From contig CAZGRL010000131.1 of the NCBI GenBank assembly GCA_964528155.1, positions 1-9,833 of the forward strand: 9,833 nt of DNA. Direction: 5' to 3'. Both the position numbers and the translations under genes were made by a program. The notes beneath the pieces were generated by a model. The model searched no databases and was not told the DNA's origin. It saw only the letters and a list, made by a program, of their open reading frames with translations. Below, piece by piece: positions 1 through 5,553 of this stretch; position 1 is the stretch's first letter, and each line of letters opens with the position of its first letter. Origin of the DNA: G001797105 sp964528155 (lineage in GTDB: Bacteria > Chloroflexota > Anaerolineae > Anaerolineales > E44-bin32).

Positions 1-29
1 ATCTTCCTAGTTTGGCGCGTCAGATTCAT
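1..29 (-). CDS. 5' end of an unidentified gene running off the left edge
   Basis: On the minus strand an ATG at 27-29 is preceded by a near-perfect Shine-Dalgarno, AAGGAG at 37-42, with a 7-base spacer. The visible codons read MNLTRQTRK before the window ends. The gene lies about 127 bases downstream of the histidine kinase stop on the same strand, so it could be a distal member of the same transcription unit. Nine residues are too few to identify a product. The ribosome binding site is the main support. A competing reading frame across 7-161 on the same strand also looks protein-like but has no usable start signal. Confidence 0.5.
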
Positions 30-36
30 TCACACG

Positions 37-42
37 CTCCTT
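37..42 (-). promoter_or_regulatory. Shine-Dalgarno of the left-edge gene
   Basis: Minus strand AAGGAG, 7 bases before the ATG at 27-29. It is one of the best ribosome binding sites in the window and decides the start of the truncated left-edge gene. Confidence 0.55.
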
Positions 43-155
43 GGGGAAGGGGGAAGGGGTGATGGGGGACGAAGGCTGGAGGATGCTGTCAAAGGATAGG
101 GCCTTGAGTTCGCGGACGAAGGCGCGCCCGTCAGCAGCGATCGGAGCGGGAACGA

Positions 156-1301
156 TCAATCCCCAGAGTCGATTGGCAGCGTGATGCTGACCGTCGTTCC
201 CTCCCCGACCACACTCTCGGCCTTGATCTGACCACCATGCGCCGCCACCAGGTTCTTGGCGATCGCCAGGCCCAGGCCCGTGCCCGGCGAGTCGGACGAC
301 TTGGTGAACCGATCGAACACATGCGGCAGGTCCTCCGCCGAGATCCCGCGGCCTGTGTCAGTAACCGACAGGACCATCGTCCGTCCTTTTGCATCGACGG
401 AGGCCTTGAGACGGACCGAACCGCCAGGGGGAGTATGCCTCAATGCGTTTGAGGTCAGGTTCGCCAGCACCTCTCTAACGCGCAAAGGGTCGATGTCGAC
501 CAAAGGCAGGTCCTCGCTAACTTCTTCCACCAGGCTGACGTCGGCTGCCTCGGCGTTGCTTCGGAATGCGGCCACGACGTCTCCCGCCAGAACCGCCACG
601 TCGGTCAGCTCGCGATGAAGCTCAAGCGCGCCGCTCTCGGCCAGCGAAAGAGTTCTCAAGTCATCGATCAGGCGGGAGAGCACATGCGTTTCCTCCAGCA
701 CGGGCGAGAGATGATTCTCGTCGGCCGGATACACGCCGTCGATCATGGCTTCGAGATTCCCCTGGATCACGGCGACCGGCGTCCGCAGCTCATGGGTCAC
801 GTCAGCCAGCAGACGGTCTCGCTGGCCCTCGTCGGTTCGCAGTCGGCTGACCATGGCGTTGAACGAGCGTGCCAGGGCGCGCAGCTCGCGCGGCCCGCGC
901 TCGGCGACGCGGACGTCGAGATCGCCGGCCTCGACCCGACCGGCGGCGTCGATCATGTCTCGCAGCGGCAGGGCCACCGCCCGCATCCCCGGGATCAATC
1001 CCGCGGCTACGATGATCCCGAGCGCGATCAGCACAAGTGGAAGCGGCGAAGAGCCGGTGCTGGGAAGAGTGACACCGCCCAGGAACCACAACGTCGTCCC
1101 GCACGCCACCCCGCCGATCAATAGCACCGATAGAAACATCAGGCCGAGCCTGAGCAAGAATGCGCGGCGCAGATTGCGCCAATCACGCAGCCCGGGATCG
1201 GTCATCGGAGGCCAGGCTTGATCCTCCGGCCACCAGCGCGGTCGTCGTCGCGGGAAATGGCGCATCCGCCAGCGGTCGTGATGCATACGATCTCGGTTCA
1301 C
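156..1301 (-). CDS. Sensor histidine kinase, HAMP type
   Basis: Membrane kinase of a two-component system: it autophosphorylates on His and passes the phosphate to the response regulator encoded just upstream. Residues 1-30 form a cytosolic Arg/Trp/His-rich tail. Two membrane helices lie at about 48-76 and 87-107, with only about ten residues outside, so there is no room for a periplasmic sensor domain. HAMP follows at about 108-157, the H-box DVTHELRTP (H170), the N-box around NLTSNALRHT (281-290), the G1 motif DTGRGI (315-320), the F-box FDRF (329-332) and the G2 motif GTGLGLAIAK (340-349). All catalytic motifs look intact. The GTG start at 1301 overlaps the regulator's TGA (GTGA), which argues for translational coupling. 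An ATG at codon 6 (1286) is an alternative start. The stimulus is unknown; the small external loop suggests sensing in the membrane or through a partner. Confidence 0.93.
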   Translation of the reverse strand: MNRDRMHHDRWRMRHFPRRRPRWWPEDQAWPPMTDPGLRDWRNLRRAFLLRLGLMFLSVLLIGGVACGTTLWFLGGVTLPSTGSSPLPLVLIALGIIVAAGLIPGMRAVALPLRDMIDAAGRVEAGDLDVRVAERGPRELRALARSFNAMVSRLRTDEGQRDRLLADVTHELRTPVAVIQGNLEAMIDGVYPADENHLSPVLEETHVLSRLIDDLRTLSLAESGALELHRELTDVAVLAGDVVAAFRSNAEAADVSLVEEVSEDLPLVDIDPLRVREVLANLTSNALRHTPPGGSVRLKASVDAKGRTMVLSVTDTGRGISAEDLPHVFDRFTKSSDSPGTGLGLAIAKNLVAAHGGQIKAESVVGEGTTVSITLPIDSGD

Positions 1302-1981
1302 GTGTCAGCCAGCTTGTAGCCCACGCCGTAAACGGTCAGGATATAGCGTGGTTCGCGCGGATTGGGCTCGATCTTGCGGCGCAGATTCTTGATATGCGTG
1401 TCGATGGCACGTTCGTACGACTCAAAGGCCACACCGTGCACCGCGTCCAGGAGCTGCGAGCGTGTGAGGATCCTGCCCGGTTGACGTGCCAGAGCGGCCA
1501 GCAGCTGGAACTCGGTCCCGGTCAGCTCGACCGGCCGGCCGGCGACATCGGTGCGCATGCGGGGGAGATCGAGCGTCAGGTCGCCGGCGCGCAGCACGTC
1601 TTTGCTGCCGGCGCTGCCCGAGGCGACTCGCCTCAGCACAGCCCGCACCCGCGCCACAAGCTCCTTGGGGCTGAAGGGTTTCACCATGTAGTCGTCCGCG
1701 CCGAGCTCGAGCCCGACCAGTTTGTCCGTCTCCTCGCCGCGTGCTGTGAGCATGATGATCGGCACGTTGGAATCCTTCCGGACCTGACGGGTGATGTCGA
1801 GGCCGTCCTGATCGGGGAGGCCCAGATCGAGAACGATCAGATCGGGCCTTGCGGCGCGGATAGCGGCCAGGGCCTGCCTCCCGTCTCTGGCAACCTCTAC
1901 GGTGAAACCGGCCTTCTCGAGATAGTCGCGACCGAGCTGGACGATCTTAGGTTCGTCGTCTACGAATAGAACCTTGGGCAT
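1298..1981 (-). CDS. OmpR-family two-component response regulator
   Basis: Cytosolic DNA-binding transcription factor of 227 residues, the usual length for this family. The N-terminal receiver domain (about 1-118) has the acidic pair D8/D9, the phospho-acceptor D52, T79 in MLTAR and K101 in the KPF motif. The C-terminal winged helix (about 128-225) carries a recognition helix around RAIDTHIKNLRRKIEP (191-206) and ends in the typical YGVGYKL hairpin. All key residues are present, so it should be functional. ATG at 1981 is preceded by a GAGGG stretch close to the start. It is first in a two-gene unit with the histidine kinase, overlapping by four bases. The spacer upstream holds two dyads that could be regulatory. 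Confidence 0.95.
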   Translation of the reverse strand: MPKVLFVDDEPKIVQLGRDYLEKAGFTVEVARDGRQALAAIRAARPDLIVLDLGLPDQDGLDITRQVRKDSNVPIIMLTARGEETDKLVGLELGADDYMVKPFSPKELVARVRAVLRRVASGSAGSKDVLRAGDLTLDLPRMRTDVAGRPVELTGTEFQLLAALARQPGRILTRSQLLDAVHGVAFESYERAIDTHIKNLRRKIEPNPREPRYILTVYGVGYKLADT

Positions 1982-2080
1982 GTTCCCTCAACTCTATTCA
2001 ACCTCAACAACGTGCGCAGTGCAAAGGCGCTTTCACCTGATGGGTGTGCCCGGCGATAACCTCACGCTGCGGAGGAGATC

Positions 2081-2135
2081 GGGTTGATTTGGGTTTGCTG
2101 GACTGCGGAGGCACCCAACAAGCCTGGATCAACCC
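2081..2135 (-). repeat. Nested inverted repeat in the regulator leader region
   Basis: GGGTTGAT (2081-2088) pairs with ATCAACCC (2128-2135), and directly inside it TTGGGT (2089-2094) pairs with ACCCAA (2113-2118). Together they make a 14-bp helix interrupted by a 9-base bulge on one side. It lies 100 to 154 bases upstream of the response regulator start. It may be an RNA leader element or an operator; the sequence cannot decide which. Confidence 0.5.
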
Positions 2136-2185
2136 ATCTTTCCCTCGGAGTGCAATAGGATTCCGGATGCACCCTCACAGGATGA

Positions 2186-2224
2186 CGATACATCCCTCTG
2201 CCTGACCGGCCGAGGGATGTATCG
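2186..2224. terminator. Perfect 13-bp inverted repeat, possible terminator or mRNA-end hairpin
   Basis: CGATACATCCCTC (2186-2198) and GAGGGATGTATCG (2212-2224) are perfectly complementary around a 13-base loop. It begins 26 bases past the stop of the small membrane protein gene, where a transcript end is expected. Neither strand has a U-rich tract after the stem, so it is not a classical intrinsic terminator. It may be a factor-assisted terminator, an mRNA-stabilising end or a protein-binding dyad. Confidence 0.5.
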
Positions 2225-2250
2225 CGCGCCGTGACTGCATGGATGCCGCC

Positions 2251-2709
2251 CTAGGCTTTCTCTCCTTGTGAGACGTCGGGGTCGGACTTCTCGTGCATCT
2301 GTCGGTGCCAGTCTTCAACCTTTTGCCGCCAGCGCTCCGGAACTTCGTCGGGTGGGAAGCCGCGGAACCTGCCTGGCCCGTGCGGACCCCAACCCCAGCG
2401 CCGGTGTCCCCACATCCCGCCCCAGAAAATCAGGCGGAAAAGGGCAAAGACGGCGAAGAACAGCAGCAAAGGGGCGAAGCAGCCGAGGAACCCGAAGCCG
2501 TAGCCGAACGGAGCGAACGCGTAGGGCACGACGTACGAAGGGCCTGTCGCCGGGGCTCCAGCTTCCGGCGCCAACCGGGTGCCGCTCTGAGCCGCACCCT
2601 GGGCGAGACCTGTGTTGTATGCCGTCCATCCGATAAGCCCCACCGCCCCGACCAACAAGGCGACGAAAACCAGGCCCGCTAGGATTCTCCAAACATTTCT
2701 ACCGAACAT
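2251..2709 (-). CDS. Small two-helix membrane protein with Trp/His/Arg-rich tail
   Basis: Unknown function, 152 residues. The ATG at 2709 is chosen because GGAGG (2715-2719) sits 5 bases upstream; a longer in-frame TTG start (2721) would overlap that ribosome binding site. Helix 1 spans about 8-31. A short Ala/Gly/Pro linker (38-58) and a Phe/Gly/Tyr-rich stretch (61-78) follow, then helix 2 at about 79-96. The tail starts with WGGMWGHRRWGWGPHG and ends in a charged, helical segment rich in Trp, His and Glu (120-152). The protein precedes the two-component genes on the same strand. From the sequence and my recollection of similar Chloroflexota proteins, I infer an envelope accessory protein, perhaps a partner or target of that system. 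Metal or anion binding by the His/Trp/Arg tail is only a guess. Confidence 0.75.
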   Translation of the reverse strand: MFGRNVWRILAGLVFVALLVGAVGLIGWTAYNTGLAQGAAQSGTRLAPEAGAPATGPSYVVPYAFAPFGYGFGFLGCFAPLLLFFAVFALFRLIFWGGMWGHRRWGWGPHGPGRFRGFPPDEVPERWRQKVEDWHRQMHEKSDPDVSQGEKA

Positions 2710-2714
2710 TCTGA

Positions 2715-2719
2715 CCTCC
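2715..2719 (-). promoter_or_regulatory. Shine-Dalgarno fixing the start at 2709
   Basis: Minus strand GGAGG followed by TCAGA and ATG. The upstream in-frame TTG (2719-2721) overlaps this motif by its G at 2719 and so is not the start. Confidence 0.75.
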
Positions 2720-2721
2720 AA

Positions 2722-2902
2722 TCAGGGTTCTCGATTTCGGAGGCAGTCTGACAGAAGATTGTGGAGGAATCGTGGCTGGGGTGTGGAGCCGTTGCGGATT
2801 TCCATCTCCGCGGACGGCAACACAAGGCGGCATCACATGGCCAGCTGCGATCGGCCGGCTGGATCCGCTGTGCCGCTCCCACCGGACCGGCCCCGGTTAT
2901 CG
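2722..2902. other. Intergenic spacer between two membrane protein genes
   Basis: These 181 bases separate the stop of the seven-helix protein gene from the ribosome binding site of the small membrane protein gene. The only structure I see is a short GC-rich dyad, ACCGG (2881-2885) with CCGGT (2893-2897), just past the upstream stop codon. It has no U tract. No promoter could be assigned with confidence. Confidence 0.4.
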
Positions 2903-3910
2903 CTAGCTGGCGAGCATGATGGTTATGACTCGCTGGATGAGGGATACGATCGCGGGGACGAGGACCGAAAAGAACAGCGTGCGCAGCATGGGGGTGTTAT
3001 ACGGCCAGGTCCTGGCCTTCTTTACCCGGTCTTCATAGCGGAGCCAGAGGTTGAGTCGGGTTGAGACCATATCAACGGCCTTGCCTTCCCCTTCCGTGCT
3101 CTTGAGCTCCTTGAAGGTGTCGGCGATCTTCTGTTCGGCCAGTTTCAGCTCTTGGGCCTTTGCCCGGGCAAGGACAGTGTGCGTCGGCCGCATGCTCAGA
3201 AAGAAGACGAGGAATGTGACGATGGCGAGGATTCCGTACAAGATCAGGCTGACCACATCCGGCCCCCCCGCCAGAGGATTCAAGATGAGAACGCTGATCA
3301 CACTGCCGCCGATGAAGGCCAGCGAGGTGAACAGAGCATGACGTCCAATCGGCTCAAAGGGGCTGAGATCGAAGATGTCAATCTCAAGTGGTTGTTGATG
3401 CAACTGGGAATAGAGTCTCGTGCCGGCCACCGATATGTAGCTGAGCCATGCCAGAAGTCCGAACATCAACGTGCTCGCAAACGGGATGTAGAACCTCAAC
3501 CACGAATAATCCTCAGGAATACTCCAGGGCGCATTTGTCACAAAACCGAACACGCCGCCAACGGCGAACGCCAGTAATTCACCCGAGGCGTCAATCCTCG
3601 AGGCACTCCTCACCAGCTCGATATAGGCCTCGTCATCGAGGGGAACCACCGGTCGGAGAGCCTGTAGCGCTCGGCTCTGGTAGCGGGAGGCAGGGCGAAA
3701 CATGACCAGTATATAGACTGTGATCGCCGGACCCATCACCAGGTAGCGCCATGCGCCTTCGTGAAGCACGTTATCGAGGATCCCATCGAAGTAGATTGTG
3801 GCCAGGGCCAGGAGAAGCAGGACACTCCCCAACAGGGTGACGAAACCATACCATGGGACTCGGATGCGACTGACAAATCGATCGAGGGAGGAGATTGGGG
3901 CGCCAAGCAT
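2903..3910 (-). CDS. Seven-helix integral membrane protein of unknown family
   Basis: I do not recognise the family. The 335-residue protein has predicted membrane helices at about 20-42, 55-71, 111-127, 139-160, 190-212, 219-239 and 309-331, with no signal peptide. Between helices 6 and 7 lies a long charged segment (about 241-308) with a likely coiled-coil stretch (ARAKAQELKLAEQKIADT, 248-265) followed by YEDRVKKARTWPYNTP (292-307). Another recognisable stretch is IDIFDLSPFEPIGRH (177-191) just before helix 5; these polar motifs look conserved rather than random. ATG at 3910 has no Shine-Dalgarno, but a TATAAT box ends 5 bases before it, which predicts a leaderless mRNA. The gene diverges from the zinc-ribbon gene. 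Transport, sensing or scaffolding are all possible. Confidence 0.8.
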   Translation of the reverse strand: MLGAPISSLDRFVSRIRVPWYGFVTLLGSVLLLLALATIYFDGILDNVLHEGAWRYLVMGPAITVYILVMFRPASRYQSRALQALRPVVPLDDEAYIELVRSASRIDASGELLAFAVGGVFGFVTNAPWSIPEDYSWLRFYIPFASTLMFGLLAWLSYISVAGTRLYSQLHQQPLEIDIFDLSPFEPIGRHALFTSLAFIGGSVISVLILNPLAGGPDVVSLILYGILAIVTFLVFFLSMRPTHTVLARAKAQELKLAEQKIADTFKELKSTEGEGKAVDMVSTRLNLWLRYEDRVKKARTWPYNTPMLRTLFFSVLVPAIVSLIQRVITIMLAS

Positions 3911-3915
3911 GTCTC

Positions 3916-3945
3916 ATTATACGAAATTGGCCGTCGGCAGTTCAA
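3916..3945 (-). promoter_or_regulatory. Sigma-70-type promoter giving a predicted leaderless mRNA
   Basis: On the minus strand the -35 box TTGAAC (3940-3945), an 18-base spacer and the perfect -10 box TATAAT (3916-3921) are followed by GAGAC and then the ATG at 3910. The expected transcription start falls on or next to the A of the ATG. No Shine-Dalgarno is possible on such a transcript, consistent with the lack of one. Confidence 0.7.
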
Positions 3946-4058
3946 CACATACCGCCTGTCCGGCATGGACCGGCGGGGATCCGACAAACCTCCGCCGGGA
4001 TTCCCCGTTGCCAGGCGTCCGTCCGCAGCCGTAGTCGGGAGAGCCTGGAACCAATTGG

Positions 4059-4089
4059 GGATACAGCCCTCCGGCCTGGGGCTGTATCC
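4059..4089. repeat. 11-bp perfect inverted repeat upstream of the zinc-ribbon gene
   Basis: GGATACAGCCC (4059-4069) and GGGCTGTATCC (4079-4089) are perfectly complementary around a 9-base loop. It ends 46 bases before the TTG start. No gene reads rightwards into it from the left, so a terminator of an upstream plus-strand gene is unlikely. An operator or a 5' leader hairpin fits better. Confidence 0.5.
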
Positions 4090-4094
4090 TGTTG

Positions 4095-4117
4095 TCACGC
4101 GTGAGCCTGACGCTCAC
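4095..4117. repeat. Overlapping palindrome and short dyad before the ribosome binding site
   Basis: TCACGCGTGA (4095-4104) is a perfect 10-bp palindrome. It overlaps a second dyad, GTGAGC (4101-4106) with GCTCAC (4112-4117). The two are mutually exclusive as RNA hairpins. As DNA the palindrome has the size of a repressor half-site pair. They end 4 bases before the Shine-Dalgarno of the zinc-ribbon gene. Confidence 0.4.
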
Positions 4118-4121
4118 CGCC

Positions 4122-4128
4122 AAAGGAG
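4122..4128 (+). promoter_or_regulatory. Shine-Dalgarno that selects a TTG start
   Basis: AAAGGAG, 7 bases before TTG at 4136. There is no ATG nearby in frame, and the first zinc-binding cysteine is codon 3, so this site fixes the start of the zinc-ribbon gene. Confidence 0.75.
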
Positions 4129-4135
4129 CGAATCC

Positions 4136-4636
4136 TTGAATTGCGAGAACTGCGGCGCGCCGCTCAAGCTGGTTCCCGAGCGCGACTACTTCTTCTGCGA
4201 GCACTGTGGCAGCTTTCACTTTCCCGATGCCAATCGGGATGGCGTACGANNNNNNNNNNTCGGCGAAGCCTCGGAAATGACCTGTCCGGTCTGCCGCGAA
4301 GACCTGGTCTCGGGCTCGGTCGACGAGGTGCGGGTGCGGACGTGCCCCAAATGCAGAGGGATCCTCGTCCCGCAGTACAACCTGTACACCATCGTCCGCT
4401 ATTTGCGCGCCGACTACCCTGAGAAGGATCGTCCCCCCAAACCGTTGAACAAGCAGGAACTCGATCGGCGGATCACCTGCCCGTCCTGCCACCAACCGAT
4501 GGATACGCACCCATACTACGGGCCCGGCAATGTGATCATTGACAACTGCTCGCGCTGCGCTCTAGTCTGGCTCGACTTCGGAGAACTCGATCGCATCCTC
4601 AGCGCTTCAGGTCGCGATCGCGGCTATCTTCTCTAG
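4136..4636 (+). CDS. Triple zinc-ribbon protein, TFIIB-type
   Basis: Small cytosolic protein, 166 residues as read across the gap. Three CxxC...CxxC ribbons are visible: C3/C6 with C21/C24, C50/C53 with C70/C73, and C115/C118 with C138/C141. The third has the signature of the bacterial TFIIB-type zinc ribbon: a CPSC pair, then CSRCALVWLDFGELDRIL. The first two are divergent copies. All twelve cysteines are present, so each ribbon can bind one zinc. The biochemical role of such proteins is poorly defined; nucleic-acid or protein binding is plausible. The TTG start is set by AAAGGAG 7 bases upstream. Ten Ns at 4250-4259 interrupt the gene between ribbons 1 and 2. The frame continues across them, but the true length there is unknown, so residues 39-42 are not real data. 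Confidence 0.82.
   Translation: MNCENCGAPLKLVPERDYFFCEHCGSFHFPDANRDGVRXXXXGEASEMTCPVCREDLVSGSVDEVRVRTCPKCRGILVPQYNLYTIVRYLRADYPEKDRPPKPLNKQELDRRITCPSCHQPMDTHPYYGPGNVIIDNCSRCALVWLDFGELDRILSASGRDRGYLL
4250..4259. other. Assembly gap of ten Ns
   Basis: Ten undetermined bases inside the zinc-ribbon gene. A run of exactly ten is often a scaffolding placeholder, so the real gap may be shorter or longer. The reading frame is kept if the gap is taken at face value. Confidence 0.95.
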
Positions 4637-4683
4637 CAGGCCAGGCTTTGAAGGATCGAACGTACATATCCTCGGGCAGAGAG

Positions 4684-4692
4684 TGCTACACT
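4684..4692 (+). promoter_or_regulatory. Candidate extended -10 promoter of the HD gene
   Basis: TGCTACACT fits an extended -10 element (TGn followed by TACACT at 4687-4692). It lies 22 bases before the ATG at 4715. No -35 box is recognisable at normal spacing. The same TACACT word stands before the lipoprotein gene. Confidence 0.4.
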
Positions 4693-4714
4693 TAGGCTCA
4701 CTCTTCGGGACCCC

Positions 4715-5227
4715 ATGATCACCCAGGTGTTGCTGAAAGAGATCCTGTCGGAGTACCCGCTGCCGCTCAACGGCCGGCACGGCGTCTCGCATTGGGCACG
4801 CGTGCTCGAGAACGGTCGAAAGCTGGCCCAGTTGACCGGAGCGGACCTCGAGGTCGTCGAGTTATTCGCAGTCTTCCACGACTCCAAGCGCATCAACGAG
4901 GGTATCGACAATGGTCACGGCGTTCGCGGCGCGGCGTACGCGCACGTGCTGCGCGGCGATTTCTTCGACGTCGATGACACGGCCTTCGAGCTGCTATCGA
5001 GGGCCTGCGCCGAGCACACACTCGGAAAGCGCAAGGCCGACCTGACGATCCAGGTGTGCTGGGACTCCGACCGGCTGGACCTCGGCCGAGCCGGGATCAC
5101 GCCTGTGCCACAACTGCTTTGCACTCCTGCCGCGCAAGACCTGGACATGATCGCCTGGGCGAACGAGCGCAGCCTGAGCAGGTTCGTTCCCGATCTGGTC
5201 GAAGAGGAGTGGGGGATTCAGTTGTAG
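4715..5227 (+). CDS. HD-domain metal-dependent phosphohydrolase
   Basis: Probable cytosolic phosphohydrolase of 170 residues; HD proteins use bound metal ions to cut phosphate esters, often of nucleotides, but the substrate here cannot be read from the sequence. Visible metal-ligand candidates are H22 and H26 in HGVSHW, the HD pair H55-D56 in FHDSKR, H68 in NGHGVRGA, H101 in AEHTLG, and D117/D119 in CWDSDRLDLGR. Their order fits the HD superfamily. The protein is a single compact domain with no signal peptide or membrane helix. ATG at 4715 lacks a good Shine-Dalgarno (only GGGA nearby), but a TACACT -10-like box lies 22 bases upstream. It follows the zinc-ribbon gene by 78 bases on the same strand and may be co-transcribed or use its own promoter. 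Confidence 0.85.
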   Translation: MITQVLLKEILSEYPLPLNGRHGVSHWARVLENGRKLAQLTGADLEVVELFAVFHDSKRINEGIDNGHGVRGAAYAHVLRGDFFDVDDTAFELLSRACAEHTLGKRKADLTIQVCWDSDRLDLGRAGITPVPQLLCTPAAQDLDMIAWANERSLSRFVPDLVEEEWGIQL

Positions 5228-5282
5228 GCAGGCGTGGGCGGTGAGACTCCCCACAGCGCCCTTCGACGGAATTCGTCCCGAG

Positions 5283-5295
5283 CCCTTCGACTGCG
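5283..5295 (+). repeat. 13-base word shared with the right end of the window
   Basis: CCCTTCGACTGCG here recurs in reverse orientation at 9808-9820. A shorter copy, CCCTTCGAC, lies 24 bases upstream (5259-5267). Both long copies are in intergenic DNA, which suggests a dispersed repeat family rather than a coding motif. Confidence 0.45.
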
Positions 5296-5553
5296 CTCAG
5301 GACAAGCTCCGCTGAGTGGCTCGCCCCTGCGAGCCTCGTTCAAGCTCCCTGGCCTGTCCGGCCGTGACTGTCAGGATGAGATCAGCGAAGGCCTTGGTAC
5401 TGTGAGCCTCGTTGGCGCTCCTCCGACAGTCTTTTCTACGTCTGCCGAGGATGGGGCCAGGGGGTCGCATGCGCGTGCGCACGGGGGTTGGCGCTTCAGC
5501 TGCAAGTTGCATTCTTTGCGCTCGTTTCGTCCCGACGATCCCCTGGCGCCTGA

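Larger units (their letters stand above)
1982..2250. other. Intergenic spacer with two strong inverted repeats
   Basis: This 269-bp spacer separates the small membrane protein gene from the response regulator gene, both on the minus strand. I see no open reading frame worth calling. It contains a perfect 13-bp dyad (2186-2224) and a nested structure (2081-2135). I could not find a convincing -35/-10 pair for the regulator gene. The length and structures suggest the two-component pair is transcribed separately from the genes upstream. Confidence 0.6.
3911..4135. other. Divergent intergenic region
   Basis: This 225-bp region drives two genes in opposite directions: the seven-helix protein gene leftwards and the zinc-ribbon gene rightwards. 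The left end holds a consensus promoter. The right end holds an 11-bp dyad, a 10-bp palindrome and a 6-bp dyad, then the ribosome binding site. The middle (about 3950-4055) shows nothing I can name. Reading frames that cross it are not convincing as protein. Confidence 0.6.

Noticed and set aside
615..1221. Long open frames on the plus strand opposite the histidine kinase
   Set aside because: They are Arg/Ala/Ser-rich shadows of a GC-rich gene with intact kinase motifs on the other strand.
1160..1969. 269-codon open frame opposite the response regulator
   Set aside because: It mirrors the regulator gene for almost its whole length; the regulator has all its key residues and the frame has no recognisable domain.
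2186..2224. Transposon terminal inverted repeats
   Set aside because: The arms are only 13 bases apart, with no transposase and no target duplication; a hairpin or binding site is simpler.
2710..2721. TTG start at 2721 for the small membrane protein
   Set aside because: Its last base is part of the GGAGG motif that serves the ATG at 2709.
3761..4135. Upstream extension of the zinc-ribbon reading frame to 3761
   Set aside because: The extension runs antisense into the seven-helix protein gene, crosses its promoter, and has no ribosome binding site. AAAGGAG before TTG at 4136 gives a much better start.
5255..5295. CRISPR array
   Set aside because: Two short copies 24 bases apart with different flanks do not make a repeat-spacer array, and there are no cas genes.
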